64,000 nt of DNA from Allosaccharopolyspora coralli (GCF_009664835.1 NZ_CP045929.1:3720001-3784000), one strand, 5' to 3'. Positions 25,936 through 35,600 are shown, counted from the first letter of the stretch. Notes: generated by a model from the sequence alone, not told the origin. Translations and numbers: made by a program.

Positions 25936-26275
25936 CACACGTTCCGGATCGATGGTGCTGGATGGGCTGGTGAACGGCGCGGACCCGCACGGAGCCTCGA
26001 TGTGCTCTCCCCGACCAGGGCGTCCGCACCGGAGTGACCCCGGGGTGCCGACTACTCCGCGGAGGGAGCAAGCAGGACGGGAAGGTCGCCGAACCAGCCC
26101 TGCCAGGGTACGCGACAGCTCGGCGAGGACGAAAATCACCCCGTAGCTGTCTCGTCCGTGGTCGCCGGCCCGCAGTCGTGCTGTAGGGCACGCCTCTCGC
26201 CCACCACGCGCTCTGAGCGGTCACGACCTGCGCGGACCGGCAACCCGCCCACGCAGACCAACCCGCAGGCCCTGC
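25936..26275. repeat. 340-bp gap with composite repeat copy c
   Basis: The right half (26137-26275) carries the composite repeat in reverse orientation: AACCCGCCCACGCAGACCAA at 26241-26260 is the reverse of the left end seen at 6.66 and 19.97 kb, and GTGCTGTAGGGCACG at 26178-26192 resembles the second repeat module. The left half presumably contains the yceD operon promoter; none is clear. Confidence 0.5.
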
Positions 26276-27019
26276 TCAGTGCTCCCGGCCGCTGCCGTTG
26301 ACCGCGACGGGGTTCCATTCCTCGTAGTCGTAGGGCGCGCCCATCGGACTACGCAGCTGCTGGCGTCCCTTGCCTACGGTGCGCAGCGTCCGGCCGAGCA
26401 GGTCCTCGAAGTCGGCCAATCGGGCGTCGACGTACGAGTCGCATTCACCACGCAACCGCTCGGCGTCCTCGTGCGCCTCGTCGACGATGCGCTTGGCCTC
26501 GACGTGCGACTCCTGCACCACTTCGGTCTCGGCGATGAGGCGGGCCTGCTCGGAGCGCCCCTCGTGCACCGACTGCTCGTAGGCGGCACGACCGGCCTGG
26601 ACCATGCGGTCCGCCTCGGACTGCGCCTGACCGATGTAGTCCTCGTACTCCCGGCGACCGTCGTTGACCGACTGCTCGGCCTCGGCACGAGCCGAGGCGA
26701 CGATCTCTTCGGCGCGCTCCCGCGCGTCCGCGAGCACCTGGTCGGCCTCGGTGCGCGCCTCCGAGACCGTGCTCTGCGCCTCGGAACGCGCGTCCGAGAG
26801 GCTCTTGTCGGATTCCGTCTGTGCCTTGGTGACCACCTCGTCCCGGTGGTCGAGGACGTCCTGGGCGTCGTCGAGCTCGGACGGGATCGCGTCCCGCACG
26901 TCATCGAGCAGCTCCAGCACGTCACCCCTGGACACCACGCACCCGGAGGTCATGGGGACGCCGCGCGCTTCCTCGACGATCGTGACCAGCTCGTCGAGCG
27001 CCTCGAATACCCGGTACAC
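26276..27019 (-). CDS. DivIVA-like coiled-coil protein (Rv2927c type)
   Basis: A 247-aa protein with the N-terminus YRVFEALDELVTIVEEARGVPMT and GDVLELLDDVRDAIPSELDDAQDVLDHRD, the pattern I recall for M. tuberculosis Rv2927c. The middle (60-200) is an almost uninterrupted Ala/Glu/Arg coiled coil with ARxEAD-type heptads. This resembles DivIVA/Wag31 and the F0-ATPase b subunit, so it was probably named after cell-division initiators. The likely role is a cytoplasmic scaffold for growth or division. GTG 27019 has AGGGAG 6 bp upstream and matches homologous starts. Gene order relative to yceD and coaD is conserved. Confidence 0.85.
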   Translation of the reverse strand: MYRVFEALDELVTIVEEARGVPMTSGCVVSRGDVLELLDDVRDAIPSELDDAQDVLDHRDEVVTKAQTESDKSLSDARSEAQSTVSEARTEADQVLADARERAEEIVASARAEAEQSVNDGRREYEDYIGQAQSEADRMVQAGRAAYEQSVHEGRSEQARLIAETEVVQESHVEAKRIVDEAHEDAERLRGECDSYVDARLADFEDLLGRTLRTVGKGRQQLRSPMGAPYDYEEWNPVAVNGSGREH

Positions 27020-27343
27020 GTCGATCTCCCTGCCTTCGTTGCCGACCACCGGTCGTCAGCCTTCCAGAGGGCTCACCCGGCGCAGTGATCACCCGGCTTC
27101 CCGGCCGACCGTACGGGGCACGCCGCACACCGGATCATCGCGTCCAGTGTGCCCCACCAGTGGTGACGCGGCGTTCATACCGGTCTTCCCCCGCGTGTCC
27201 GAACCCACGGAGTCCGCCCGCCCGCCCGGCGAGCGGGCGGGCGGACGGACGCTGAGCGGGCATCGTGGAACTTGCGTGGGGGGCCGGGACCGTGCCCCTA
27301 CGGGCGCAACCGCCAGTTCCCCAATGCACTCTGAGCGGTGTCG
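27020..27343. repeat. 324-bp gap with terminator and repeat module R4
   Basis: Contains a 14-bp-stem hairpin (27212-27246) and a copy of the second repeat module at 27286-27327 (reverse orientation), with CCGTGCCCCTACGGGCGCAA and GCCAGTTCCCCAATGC. The part near 27020-27150 should hold the promoter of the DivIVA-like gene. Nothing coding was seen. Confidence 0.5.
27212..27246 (-). terminator. GC-rich terminator hairpin after the RNase gene
   Basis: GTCCGCCCGCCCGC (27212-27225) pairs perfectly with GCGGGCGGGCGGAC (27233-27246) around a 7-nt loop. No T-tract, as is common for actinobacterial factor-independent terminators. Lies about 100 bp past the stop of the secreted RNase gene. Confidence 0.65.
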
Positions 27344-27781
27344 TCAGGTGTTGACGTCGGTGAGACGGAAACTCTCGTAGTGGTCCTCGGTGTAGAAGAA
27401 CTCGCCGCCCTCGCCGACGACGAACCTGCGGGCACCGCGGTCGTCGCTGCCGGGGGTCTCGACGGTGTACTCGCGGTAGTAGCCCTGTTCGCAGTCCGGG
27501 AGGATGCCCTCACGGTTCTGGAACACCTCGTCGTCCTGCGGGTAGGGGTACGGTCCGCCTGCCTCGATCAGCTCGACGGTGTCGGTGGCCTCGGGCGGCA
27601 ACGCGGAGAGGTCGACGCGCTCGAACTCCGACGTGTCACCGCACGGCGCCTGCTGCTCGACGGCGGGGGCGGAGACGTCGGCCGGGGCCGACGACGCCGT
27701 GGTCTGGAAGCCGACGAGCGCCGCGATCGCGAACACGGCGGCCAGGACGGCCTGCACTGTCTTCGAGGTGATCTGCTTCAT
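27344..27781 (-). CDS. Secreted guanyl-specific ribonuclease (RNase Sa/N1/T1 family)
   Basis: A 145-aa exported RNase that cleaves single-stranded RNA after G. Residues 1-32 form a signal peptide (MKQITSKTVQ, a hydrophobic core, then TTASSAPA). The mature domain follows RNase Sa closely: LSALPPEATDTVELIEAGGPYPYPQDDEVFQNREG, then YYREYTVETPG with catalytic Glu104, RGARRFV with Arg118/119, and EDHYESFRL with His134. Two Cys (47 and 97) could form the family disulfide. No barstar-type inhibitor gene is adjacent. ATG 27781 is chosen because the signal peptide starts there. Confidence 0.92.
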   Translation of the reverse strand: MKQITSKTVQAVLAAVFAIAALVGFQTTASSAPADVSAPAVEQQAPCGDTSEFERVDLSALPPEATDTVELIEAGGPYPYPQDDEVFQNREGILPDCEQGYYREYTVETPGSDDRGARRFVVGEGGEFFYTEDHYESFRLTDVNT

Positions 27782-27902
27782 GCCCTCGAACGGTAAACAG
27801 GGAAAACGGTCGCGGAGTGACTCCGACGTGAAATCGACATGGTCCGCACCCGACAGGACGGAATTGCTCACTCGTTCGGACGAGAATGCCTACTCTTCTC
27901 CC

Positions 27903-28220
27903 ATGACCGACGCATTCACCCTCCGTCGAGCTCGTGCGGAGACGTCGTCGGTACGCTGCAGCTCACGTTCGCCCCCGGCCTCTCCCGACGCGGAGCGGCC
28001 GTGCCCGGATCGAAGCGGTGCACGTCCGGTCGGCGGAACGCGGACGCGGAACCGGGTGGGAGGGTGCGGTGGGCGATCGAGGAACGACGCTCGTACAGCT
28101 CACCCGCCACCACACGAGGGAGCGTGCGCACGAGTTCTACGAACGCTCGGATTCGCCCGCTCCCAGATCGGCATGAAGCTCGACCCGACTGAGCGCTCAA
28201 GCCGAGAGACCATGCCCTGA
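27903..28220 (+). pseudogene. Decayed GNAT N-acetyltransferase gene
   Basis: Fragments of one GNAT protein are read in three frames. An intact-looking start MTDAFTLRRARAE at 27903 is followed, after loss of about 45 codons, by GDVVGTLQLTFAPGLSRRGA in a second frame. A third frame gives ARIEAVHVRSAERGRGTGW and VQLTRHHTRERAHEFYERS, and the first frame resumes with LGFARSQIGMKLDP. These are, in order, the beta4, acetyl-CoA-loop and C-terminal blocks of a typical small GNAT. One internal deletion and at least three frameshifts make it non-functional. Sequencing error cannot explain the deletion. Confidence 0.85.
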
Positions 28221-28249
28221 CGGTCTCCGGCGAGACCGAAGACACGCAC

Positions 28250-28732
28250 TCAGGCCTGTTCGGCGAGGCGTTCGAGCAGCCGGCTCTCGATCTTGGGAGG
28301 CAGCAGGTTCGACACGTCACCGCCGTAAGTGGCGACCTCCTTGACCAGCGAGCTGGCCAGGAAGCTGTACTCGGGGTTGGTCGACATGAACAGCGTCTCC
28401 ACACCGGAGAGGCGCTGGTTCATCTGCGCCATCTGCAGCTCGTAGTCGAAGTCGCTGACCGCGCGCAGGCCCTTCACGATCGCGCCGATGCCGTGGTCGC
28501 GGCAGTAGTCCACGAGCAGGCCGTGCCACGAATCGACCCGCACGTTCGGCCACGGTTCACTGACCTCGCGGAGCATGTCGATCCGCTCGTCGACGTCGAA
28601 CAGGCTCTTCTTGCTCTTGTTCACCAGAACGGCGACCACGACCTCGTCGAAGAGACCGGACGCTCGTTCGATGATGTCCATGTGCCCGTTGGTGACGGGG
28701 TCGTACGAACCTGGACATACGGCACGCCTCAT
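28250..28732 (-). CDS. coaD: Phosphopantetheine adenylyltransferase
   Basis: A 160-aa enzyme of CoA biosynthesis that transfers AMP to 4'-phosphopantetheine. The nucleotidyl-transferase motif [19 protein letters not shown] carries the TxGH. Downstream are [22 protein letters not shown] (pantetheine and Arg contacts) and the ATP-loop [21 protein letters not shown] 28732 ([11 protein letters not shown]) is the family start. Usually adjacent to rsmD in actinobacteria; here one methyltransferase gene lies between. Confidence 0.96.
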   Translation of the reverse strand: MRRAVCPGSYDPVTNGHMDIIERASGLFDEVVVAVLVNKSKKSLFDVDERIDMLREVSEPWPNVRVDSWHGLLVDYCRDHGIGAIVKGLRAVSDFDYELQMAQMNQRLSGVETLFMSTNPEYSFLASSLVKEVATYGGDVSNLLPPKIESRLLERLAEQA

Positions 28733-28838
28733 GGGCGGCGACGGTAGCAGCACCGGGGCGCGCCCCCCAGACGGCCGTGGCCGGAGTCACCGCCAGGGCG
28801 CCTCGGGGCACGACAGGTGGCCGTGCCCCGGGCGGGCG

Positions 28839-29732
28839 TCACCGGCCCCGGCTCGCGACGACGAACTGACCGGCGTCGCCGAAGACCTCACCGATACCCG
28901 CGAGGTCCCGCGACAGGCTCACGGAGGCGTCACCGACCAGCTCTCGCCGGACGGTCCAGCCTTCGGCGGCGAGTGTCGTCCCGGCGTCCGCACGTGTCTC
29001 GGTGTTGAACAGCGTGGTGACGTCGAAGCCCGCGTTCTTCGCCTCCTCCGCCAGCCGGGGGCTGACGTGCTCGACCTGGTTTCCGGTGAGGTGCTCCACT
29101 GCGAACTGGCTGCCGGGTGCGGACAACGCGGACACTGTGGACAGCAGAGTGGCCTGCGCTCGGGCGGGCAGGTACGGCAACAGTCCTTCGGCGAGCCACG
29201 CCGTCGGAACGGACTGGTCGAAACCGGCGTCGCGCAACGCCGTCTCCCAATCGTCACGGAGATCGACGGCCACCGGCGTCCACGAACAGTTCGGTTTCAC
29301 GCCCAGCTCGTCCAGGACGGACTCCTTGAAGTCGAGCACCTTCGGCTGATCGATCTCGAACACGCGGAAACCGTCGGGCCAGTCGAGACGGTGAGCCCGG
29401 GTGTCCAAACCGGACGCGAGGATGACGGCCTGACGTACGCCGTTGTCTGCCGCACGAGCGAAGAAGTCGTCGAAGACTCGGGAGCGCACACCGAGATAGC
29501 CGGCCATGACGCTCATCAACTCGCTCGACGTGTCCTGGACGAGCTGCAAGGACACGCCTTCCGGCACTGGAGCCGCGTCGAAGAGGTGCTGGGCGTAGGG
29601 GTCGGCGATGAGCCGGTCCTCACGTCGTGTCTCGGCCGCCCTGGCTCCGGCCACGGCGAGTGCCGTGATTCCGACTCCGGAGACGATGTCCCATGCGCCG
29701 TTCTGGTCCGATTCGTCGCGTCCCGACACCAT
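28839..29732 (-). CDS. SAM-dependent methyltransferase, LCMT/TIGR00027-like
   Basis: A 297-aa class I methyltransferase of the large actinobacterial Rv0726c-like group. The N-terminus SGVGITALAVAGARAAETRREDRLIADPYAQHLF is diagnostic. It is followed by AVILASGLDTRAHRLDWP (SAM motif I in its LCMT form), VFEIDQPKVLDFKE and AWLAEGLLPYLPARAQATLL. Members include polyketide- and lipid-modifying O-methyltransferases, but most are uncharacterised. ATG 29732 has AAAGGAAG 6 bp upstream. A sharp palindrome at 29782-29796 suggests dedicated regulation. It separates coaD and rsmD, normally neighbours. Confidence 0.87.
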   Translation of the reverse strand: MVSGRDESDQNGAWDIVSGVGITALAVAGARAAETRREDRLIADPYAQHLFDAAPVPEGVSLQLVQDTSSELMSVMAGYLGVRSRVFDDFFARAADNGVRQAVILASGLDTRAHRLDWPDGFRVFEIDQPKVLDFKESVLDELGVKPNCSWTPVAVDLRDDWETALRDAGFDQSVPTAWLAEGLLPYLPARAQATLLSTVSALSAPGSQFAVEHLTGNQVEHVSPRLAEEAKNAGFDVTTLFNTETRADAGTTLAAEGWTVRRELVGDASVSLSRDLAGIGEVFGDAGQFVVASRGR

Positions 29733-29781
29733 TGTCTTCCTTTCACCGTAGGAAAACCTCGATCCGACGGTGAGGCATTTA

Positions 29782-29796
29782 GTTGTGCAACACAAC
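29782..29796. promoter_or_regulatory. Candidate MarR/TetR-type operator
   Basis: GTTGTG-CAA-CACAAC is a perfect 6-bp-arm inverted repeat, 50 bp upstream of the methyltransferase start. On the minus strand it directly abuts CTAAAT, a plausible -10 region. Position and symmetry fit a repressor site. No regulator gene is adjacent. Confidence 0.5.
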
Positions 29797-29839
29797 CACA
29801 TGTGACACAGCGAACCGCCACCCCTCGCCATCGAGGATG

Positions 29840-30400
29840 TCACCGCTCGACGTGCTCGCCCCAATGCACCGCGGTGTCCCCGTACCGCTTGACCCGGAGA
29901 CCACTCAACGGCCGTGGCCATTCAGGATCGTCACCGTGCAACGAACGCTCCACAACGAGAACCGTGCCCGGCTCGGTCCACCCGTTCGCTGCCAAGGCCG
30001 AGAGGATCCGGTCCAACGTCGCCACGTCGAGGTCGTAGGGCGGGTCGACGAGCACGACGTCGAAAGGCTCGTCGGGCTCGGTGGCGAGCACTGTCTCGAC
30101 CTTCGCCTGTTCCACCCGAATCGACCGGAACCCGAGGGATGTGGCGTTGCGGCGCAAGATCTGCGCCGCCCGCCGGTCGGACTCGACGAACATCGCGTGC
30201 CCGGCGCCCCGCGAGAGCGCCTCCAGCCCCAGAGCTCCGGAACCACCGAACAGGTCCAGCACGCGTGCGTCGTGCAGATCGGTCGCCGCCTCCAGCGCAC
30301 TGAACACCGCCTCGCGCACCTTCTCCGAGGTCGGTCGCGTCCCTCGCGGCGGCACCTCGATGCGTCGCCCGCCCACTGCTCCTGCCACGATCCTCGTCAC
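29840..30400 (-). CDS. rsmD: 16S rRNA (guanine966-N2)-methyltransferase RsmD
   Basis: A 186-aa rRNA methyltransferase. N-terminal RIVAGAVGGRRIEVPPRGTRPTSEKVREAVFSAL is the RsmD signature. SAM motif I is VLDLFGGSGALGLEALSRGA and the N6/N2 catalytic motif is DPPYD (VVLVDPPYD). GTG 30400 has GAGG 8-9 bp upstream; a further in-frame GTG at 30418 is an alternative. Its linkage to coaD is conserved. Confidence 0.94.
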   Translation of the reverse strand: MTRIVAGAVGGRRIEVPPRGTRPTSEKVREAVFSALEAATDLHDARVLDLFGGSGALGLEALSRGAGHAMFVESDRRAAQILRRNATSLGFRSIRVEQAKVETVLATEPDEPFDVVLVDPPYDLDVATLDRILSALAANGWTEPGTVLVVERSLHGDDPEWPRPLSGLRVKRYGDTAVHWGEHVER

Positions 30401-30500
30401 GGCCCCATCCTCGCGCACCGAGCGCCGTCACGGCTCCGTCGGGCTCGCACCGGCAACGACCGCGCCCGTCCCACCCTGCTCGGGCTGAGCACGCGAGCGG

Positions 30501-30534
30501 CGTGCCCTACGGGCACAACTGCCGGCTCCCCAAC
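30501..30534. repeat. Repeat module R4, copy 2
   Basis: CGTGCCCTACGGGCACAACT followed by GCCGGCTCCCC matches, in reverse, the module at 50787-50820 (GGGAACTGGC, TTGTGCCCGTAGGGCACG). It forms a short hairpin through GTGCCC/GGGCAC. Lies in the gap between rsmD and the secreted protein gene. Confidence 0.55.
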
Positions 30535-30540
30535 GCGTGC

Positions 30541-31071
30541 TCAGCCATCGACGCGGACGAAGGCCCGGGCCGACGAGGCCCACCGATACTGCTCCGGATG
30601 GGTGCGGTCCGTCTCGTAATCGAGGATCGTGACCTCGATCAGGTGGTCCGGGGCTATCGTGAACGCGTCCGGGACCTGCGTCCACACCGGGGGGCTCACC
30701 ACCGTTCCCAGCGGGCGCACGTCCGGGTCGGCCGTCATGGCCACCAGAGCTCGCGAGTACTCCGAGTTCGGCGGCCCGCACTCGACGAGCATCAGAGCGT
30801 CCTCGACGCCCTCGCCGGTGACGTCCGCGAAGACGATCTCGCGGTCCGGGGTGAACCGGTACACCGCGTCGCGCGTCGACGCCTGCCCGTCGGCGAAGGT
30901 CACGGATTGTTGTGCGCACGGCCCCACGGCCGGAACCTCGAAGGTCTCGTTCCGCCAGTCGACCTCACGCACGCCTTGCGCGCTGCCCACCGCCGGCGCG
31001 CTTGCGAGCAGCACCAGCAAGACGGTGAACACCGCCCCGCACACACCGCGTACCAGTTCCGACAAGGCCAT
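30541..31071 (-). CDS. Secreted protein of unknown function
   Basis: A 176-aa predicted exported protein. A signal peptide covers residues 1-32 (short N-region, hydrophobic core, SAPAVGSAQG cleavage region). The mature part is beta-rich with RDAVYRFTPDREIVFADVTGEGVEDALMLVECG, reminiscent of FG-GAP/VCBS-like calcium loops, but no family is recognised. Two Cys in the mature region could pair. ATG 31071 is divergent from the histidine kinase gene. Function unknown. Confidence 0.7.
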   Translation of the reverse strand: MALSELVRGVCGAVFTVLLVLLASAPAVGSAQGVREVDWRNETFEVPAVGPCAQQSVTFADGQASTRDAVYRFTPDREIVFADVTGEGVEDALMLVECGPPNSEYSRALVAMTADPDVRPLGTVVSPPVWTQVPDAFTIAPDHLIEVTILDYETDRTHPEQYRWASSARAFVRVDG

Positions 31072-31308
31072 GACCTGCCCCCATCCTGCTCGTGCTCAGC
31101 GGCGCGCCGACCACTGCCGCTGTCCGGAACACGCTCGCCACCGTCTCCGGGGTTGCCCGGCCCCGCTTCCCACTTTCGTCCCCGCACACTGCGACTTTCG
31201 GCGGATGAGAGCCGAAAGCCTCCGGCCTACTCTTCCGACGTACAGGGGGCGTGCGAGCTCACGTCCGATGGCAGCGGTGGCCGTGGCGGCGCGGTGAGCG
31301 AGGGGGCG

Positions 31309-32607
31309 ATGTCCGCACGCGTCGAGGAAGACGAACTCACGCGCGGGGAGACTCGAGTCATCCGCACCCTGGCGGGGTTCCGGGTGCCCCGGCCGTTCTT
31401 GGTCGATCTCGCCGTCGTGGTCGGGATGGTTCTGGCCCACGTCATGGCGTTGTACTTCACGCCGCCGCCGTCGGGACCGTGGACCTGGCCGCTCCTCGTG
31501 AGTTCGCCGGCGCTGGCGACGCTGCTGGTACGGCGCAGGCACCCGTGGACAGGACTGGTCGCCACCCTGATCTCGACCGTCGTGCTGATCGTGCCGGACA
31601 TCCACATCGGCGCGCTCAACCTGGCGATCCTCGTCGCGGTCTACTCCGTCGCGGGCCGCGCCAGTGCGACGGCGACCGTCGGTGCCGGACTGTTGGCCAT
31701 GCTCTACCCGGTGGCGCGGTTGATCGTCTTCGAGTGGCCGTTCGGTGAAGGCATGATGATGGTCATCGGACACGCCGTGGAGATTCTCGTCGTCGCCGGT
31801 TTCGGCTGGTCCATCCGAGTCGCACGGCAGCGGGCGCGCCGGCTGCGCCAGACCGTCACCTTGCTCGAGGGTGCCAGGAGCCGGCTCGCGACGGACGCGG
31901 CGGCGATCGAACGAGCCCGGATCGCCCGGGATTTCCACGACATCCTTTCGCACCACCTCGCCATGGTCGTCCTCCGTGCCGGAGGCGCCCGGGCGGAGGT
32001 GGGGCGATGCCCCGAGAGCGCACGCGGGACGCTCGTCGAACTCGAACGGACGTCCCGTTCCGCGCTCGGCGAGATGCGCCAACTGCTGGGTGCGATGCGA
32101 GACGGCAGCGACGAGGCCAGCGAGGCCGCGGCCGGCGCGGCGGAGGAACGACAGCGCGTCCCGGCGCCGACTTTGGAGCGGCTGGACGCGCTGGTCGACT
32201 CGGTCCGCGGTTCCGGGATGGTGTGGCAGATCGAACGACGCGGCCACGTCCGTGAGCTCGGTCAGGGCGTGGAGATGACCGCCTACCGCATCGTCCAGGA
32301 AGCGGTGACGAACGTGCTCAAACACGCCGGCTTCGGCCGCGCGCAAGTGGTTTTGGACTACGGGGAGAACACGCTCGGCATCGAGGTCATCAACAAGGTC
32401 GGCGGCTTCGATCGGGAGCTGCTCTGCGAACATTCCCCTGCTCGGCGGGAAACGTCGGTGCGCGGCACCGCTCCGGCCGGGCACGGACTGATCGGCCTGC
32501 GAGAGCGAGTGGCCGTCCTCGGGGGCACGCTCGCCGCGCACCCCGTTCCGCACGGGTTCCACCTCGCCGCTGTCCTCCCGTGCGCGGACGGCACCGAGAC
32601 CGCCTGA
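31309..32607 (+). CDS. Orphan NarL-type sensor histidine kinase
   Basis: A 432-aa membrane kinase. Residues ~20-170 hold four to five transmembrane helices. The HisKA_3 H-box is ARIARDFHDILSHHLAMVVLRAGGARAE with the phospho-accepting His in DFHDILSHH. The HATPase domain contains the N-box AYRIVQEAVTNVLKHAG and the G-box GHGLIGLRERVAVLGG, all typical of partners of NarL/LuxR-type regulators. No response-regulator gene lies next to it. ATG 31309 follows GAGGGGG; GTG 31294 is an alternative. It ends 15 bp before a hairpin repeat shared with the pyc 3' side. Confidence 0.9.
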   Translation: MSARVEEDELTRGETRVIRTLAGFRVPRPFLVDLAVVVGMVLAHVMALYFTPPPSGPWTWPLLVSSPALATLLVRRRHPWTGLVATLISTVVLIVPDIHIGALNLAILVAVYSVAGRASATATVGAGLLAMLYPVARLIVFEWPFGEGMMMVIGHAVEILVVAGFGWSIRVARQRARRLRQTVTLLEGARSRLATDAAAIERARIARDFHDILSHHLAMVVLRAGGARAEVGRCPESARGTLVELERTSRSALGEMRQLLGAMRDGSDEASEAAAGAAEERQRVPAPTLERLDALVDSVRGSGMVWQIERRGHVRELGQGVEMTAYRIVQEAVTNVLKHAGFGRAQVVLDYGENTLGIEVINKVGGFDRELLCEHSPARRETSVRGTAPAGHGLIGLRERVAVLGGTLAAHPVPHGFHLAAVLPCADGTETA

Positions 32608-32621
32608 CGCTCCAGCCGACG

Positions 32622-32671
32622 AGGCGAACGGCACTCTCGCCCCACGTGTCGAGGCGAAAGTGCCGTTCGCT
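32622..32671. repeat. HP23 hairpin repeat pair
   Basis: Two facing copies of the 23-bp unit seen as an array at 48.7 kb: GGCGAACGGCACTCTCGCC and GGCGAAAGTGCCGTTCGC. Together they form a long stem-loop between the convergent histidine kinase and pyc genes, so a terminator function is plausible. Confidence 0.75.
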
Positions 32672-32676
32672 CCGGC

Positions 32677-35600
32677 TCACCCGAGTTCGATGATGAGGTC
32701 CCCGCCCTCGACCTGCTGGACCCCGCCGATCGCGAGGCGCTTGACGGTGCCCGCCTGCGGCGCGGTGATCGCCGCCTCCATCTTCATGGCTTCGATCGTG
32801 GCGACGGTCTGCCCGGCGTCCACGCTCTCGCCCTCCTTCGCCGAGAGCGTCACGACGCCGGCGAACGGTGCGGCCACGTGGTTCTGGTTGCCGCGATCGG
32901 CCTTCTCGGCCACCGGCAAGTCGGAGGCCACGGAACGGTCCCCCACCTGGATCGGCCGCATCTGGCCGTTCAGGATCGCCATCACCGTGCGGTTGCCGCG
33001 CTCGTCGGCCTCCGAGATCGCCTCCAGCCCGATGATGAGGCGTACGCCCGGCTCCAGGTCGACCGAGTACTCCTTACCCTGCCGCAGCCCGTAGAAGAAG
33101 TCCTTGCTGTTGAGCAGCGAGGTGTCACCGTAGTCGCGCCGGTGTTCCTCGAACTCCTTGGTGGGCTTGGCGAACATGAGCCGGTTCAACGTGATCCGCC
33201 GGTCCGAGACGAGGCCCTTCTTGTCCTCTTCGGACAGTTCGATGACCTTCGGCTCCCCGGTGCGGCCCTCGAGCGCGCGAGACCGGAACGGCTCCGGCCA
33301 CCCTGCGGGCGGGTCGCCGAGCTCGCCCTGCAGGAAGCCGATCACCGACTCCGGAATGTCGAAGCGGCGCGGCTCGGCCTCGAAGTCCTTCGGGTCGACG
33401 CCGGCACCCACCAGGTGCAGCGCCAAGTCCCCCACGACCTTCGACGACGGCGTGACCTTCACCAGCCTGCCGAGGATCCGGTCGGCGGCGGCGTACATCG
33501 CCTCGATCTCCTCGAACTTGTCGCCGAGTCCGAGCGCGACGGCCTGGGTACGCAGATTCGACAGCTGACCACCCGGAATCTCGTGGTGGTAGACGCGGCC
33601 CGTCGGCGAGGACAGTCCCGCCTCGAACGGCGCGTAGACCTTGCGCACCGACTCCCAGTACGGCTCCAGGTCGCACACGGCCTGCAGGTCGAGCCCGGTG
33701 GAGCGTGCGGTGTGGTCGGTGCCCGCGACGATCGCCGACAGCGGCGGCTGCGACGTGGTGCCCGCCATGGATGCCGCCGCACCGTCGACCGCGTCGACCC
33801 CGGCCTGGATCGCAGCCTGGTACGTCGCCAGCTGGCCACCGGCGGTGTCGTGCGTGTGCAGGTGCACCGGAAGGTCGAACTCGGACCGCAGCGCCGAAAC
33901 CAGCTTCTCGGCTGCCGGCGGACGCAACAGACCCGCCATGTCCTTGATCGCGAGAACGTGCGCGCCGGCGTCGACGATCTGCTCGGCCAACCGCAGGTAG
34001 TAGTCCAATGTGTAGAGCTTCTCGGCCGGGTCGGCGAGGTCGGCGGTGTAGCACAACGCGACCTCGGCGACAGACCGTCCGGTCTCGCGGACCGCGTGGA
34101 TCGCCGGACGCATCTGCTCGACGTCGTTGAGCGCGTCGAAGATGCGGAAGATGTCGATGCCGGTGTCGGTGGCCTCCTGCACGAAGTGCTCGGTCACCTC
34201 GGTCGGGTACGGCGTGTACCCCACCGTGTTGCGCCCGCGCAGCAGCATCTGCAGACACAGGTTGGGCATCGCCTCGCGCAGCGCCGCGAGCCGCTCCCAC
34301 GGGTCCTCTGCGAGGAACCGCAACGCCACGTCGTAGGTCGCACCGCCCCAGCACTCCACGGAGAGCAGCTCCGGGGTCATGCGTGACACGTGCGGGGCGA
34401 CGGCGAGCAGGTCCTTGGTGCGTACTCGCGTGGCCAGCAACGACTGGTGCGCGTCGCGGAACGTGGTGTCGGTGACGCCGACCTGCTCACGCTCCCGCAT
34501 CCACCGCGCGAACCCGTCCGGGCCGAGTTCGGTGAGCTTCTGCTTCGAGCCCGCGGGCGGCTCCACCGACAGATCCGTGGCCTCCGGCAGCTTCACGGTC
34601 GGGTCCGGAACCGACGGCCGCTCCCCGTTGGGGTGGTTGACCGTCACGTCCGCGAGGTAGGTCAGCAGCCGCGTGCCGCGGTCGGCCGAATGGCGCGCGG
34701 TGAGCAGGTGCGGACGTTGCTCGATGAACGAGGTCGTGACGCGACCCGCCTCGAAGTCCTCGTCGTCCAGAACCGCTTGCAGGAACGGAATGTTCGTGGA
34801 GACACCCCGGATCCGGAACTCGGCGACCGCGCGCCGGGCGCGCGCCACGGCGGTGTGAAAGTCCTTGCCACGGCAGGACAACTTCACCAGCATCGAGTCG
34901 AAGTGCGGGCTGACGCTCGTCCCCGCGAAGGCGGTTCCGCCGTCGAGCCGGACGCCCGCTCCGCCCGGCGACCGGTAGGCGCTGATCATGCCGGTGTCGG
35001 GGCGAAAGCCGTTGGCGGGGTCCTCGGTGGTGATGCGGCACTGCAGGGCGAAACCCCGCAGCCGTACCGAATCCTGGGTCATGCCGAGGTCCTCGAGACT
35101 TTCCCCGGCGGCGACCCGCAGCTGCGACTGCACGAGGTCGGCGTCGGTGACCTCCTCGGTCACGGTGTGCTCGACCTGGATGCGCGGGTTCATCTCGATG
35201 AACACGTGCCGACCCCGCTCGTCGACGAGGAACTCGACGGTTCCGGCGTTGACGTAGCCGATCTGCCGGGCGAAAGCGACCGCGTCGGCGCAGATCCGCT
35301 CGCGAAGCTCCGGGTCGAGGTTCGGAGCGGGCGCGATCTCGATGACCTTCTGGTGCCGCCGCTGCACCGAACAGTCGCGTTCGTAGAGGTGGACGACGTT
35401 GCCCTCGTTGTCGGCGAGGATCTGCACCTCGATGTGGCGCGGGTTGACCACGGCCTGCTCGAGGAACACGGTCGCGTCGCCGAAGGCCGACTCGGCCTCG
35501 CGCATCGCGGCTTCGAGCGCCTCGCGCAACGACTCGATCTCGTTGACCCTGCGCATTCCGCGACCGCCACCACCGGCGACGGCCTTGACGAAGACCGGAA

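Noticed and set aside
31309-32607. Complete two-component system
   Set aside because: No response-regulator receiver or LuxR HTH is found on either side.
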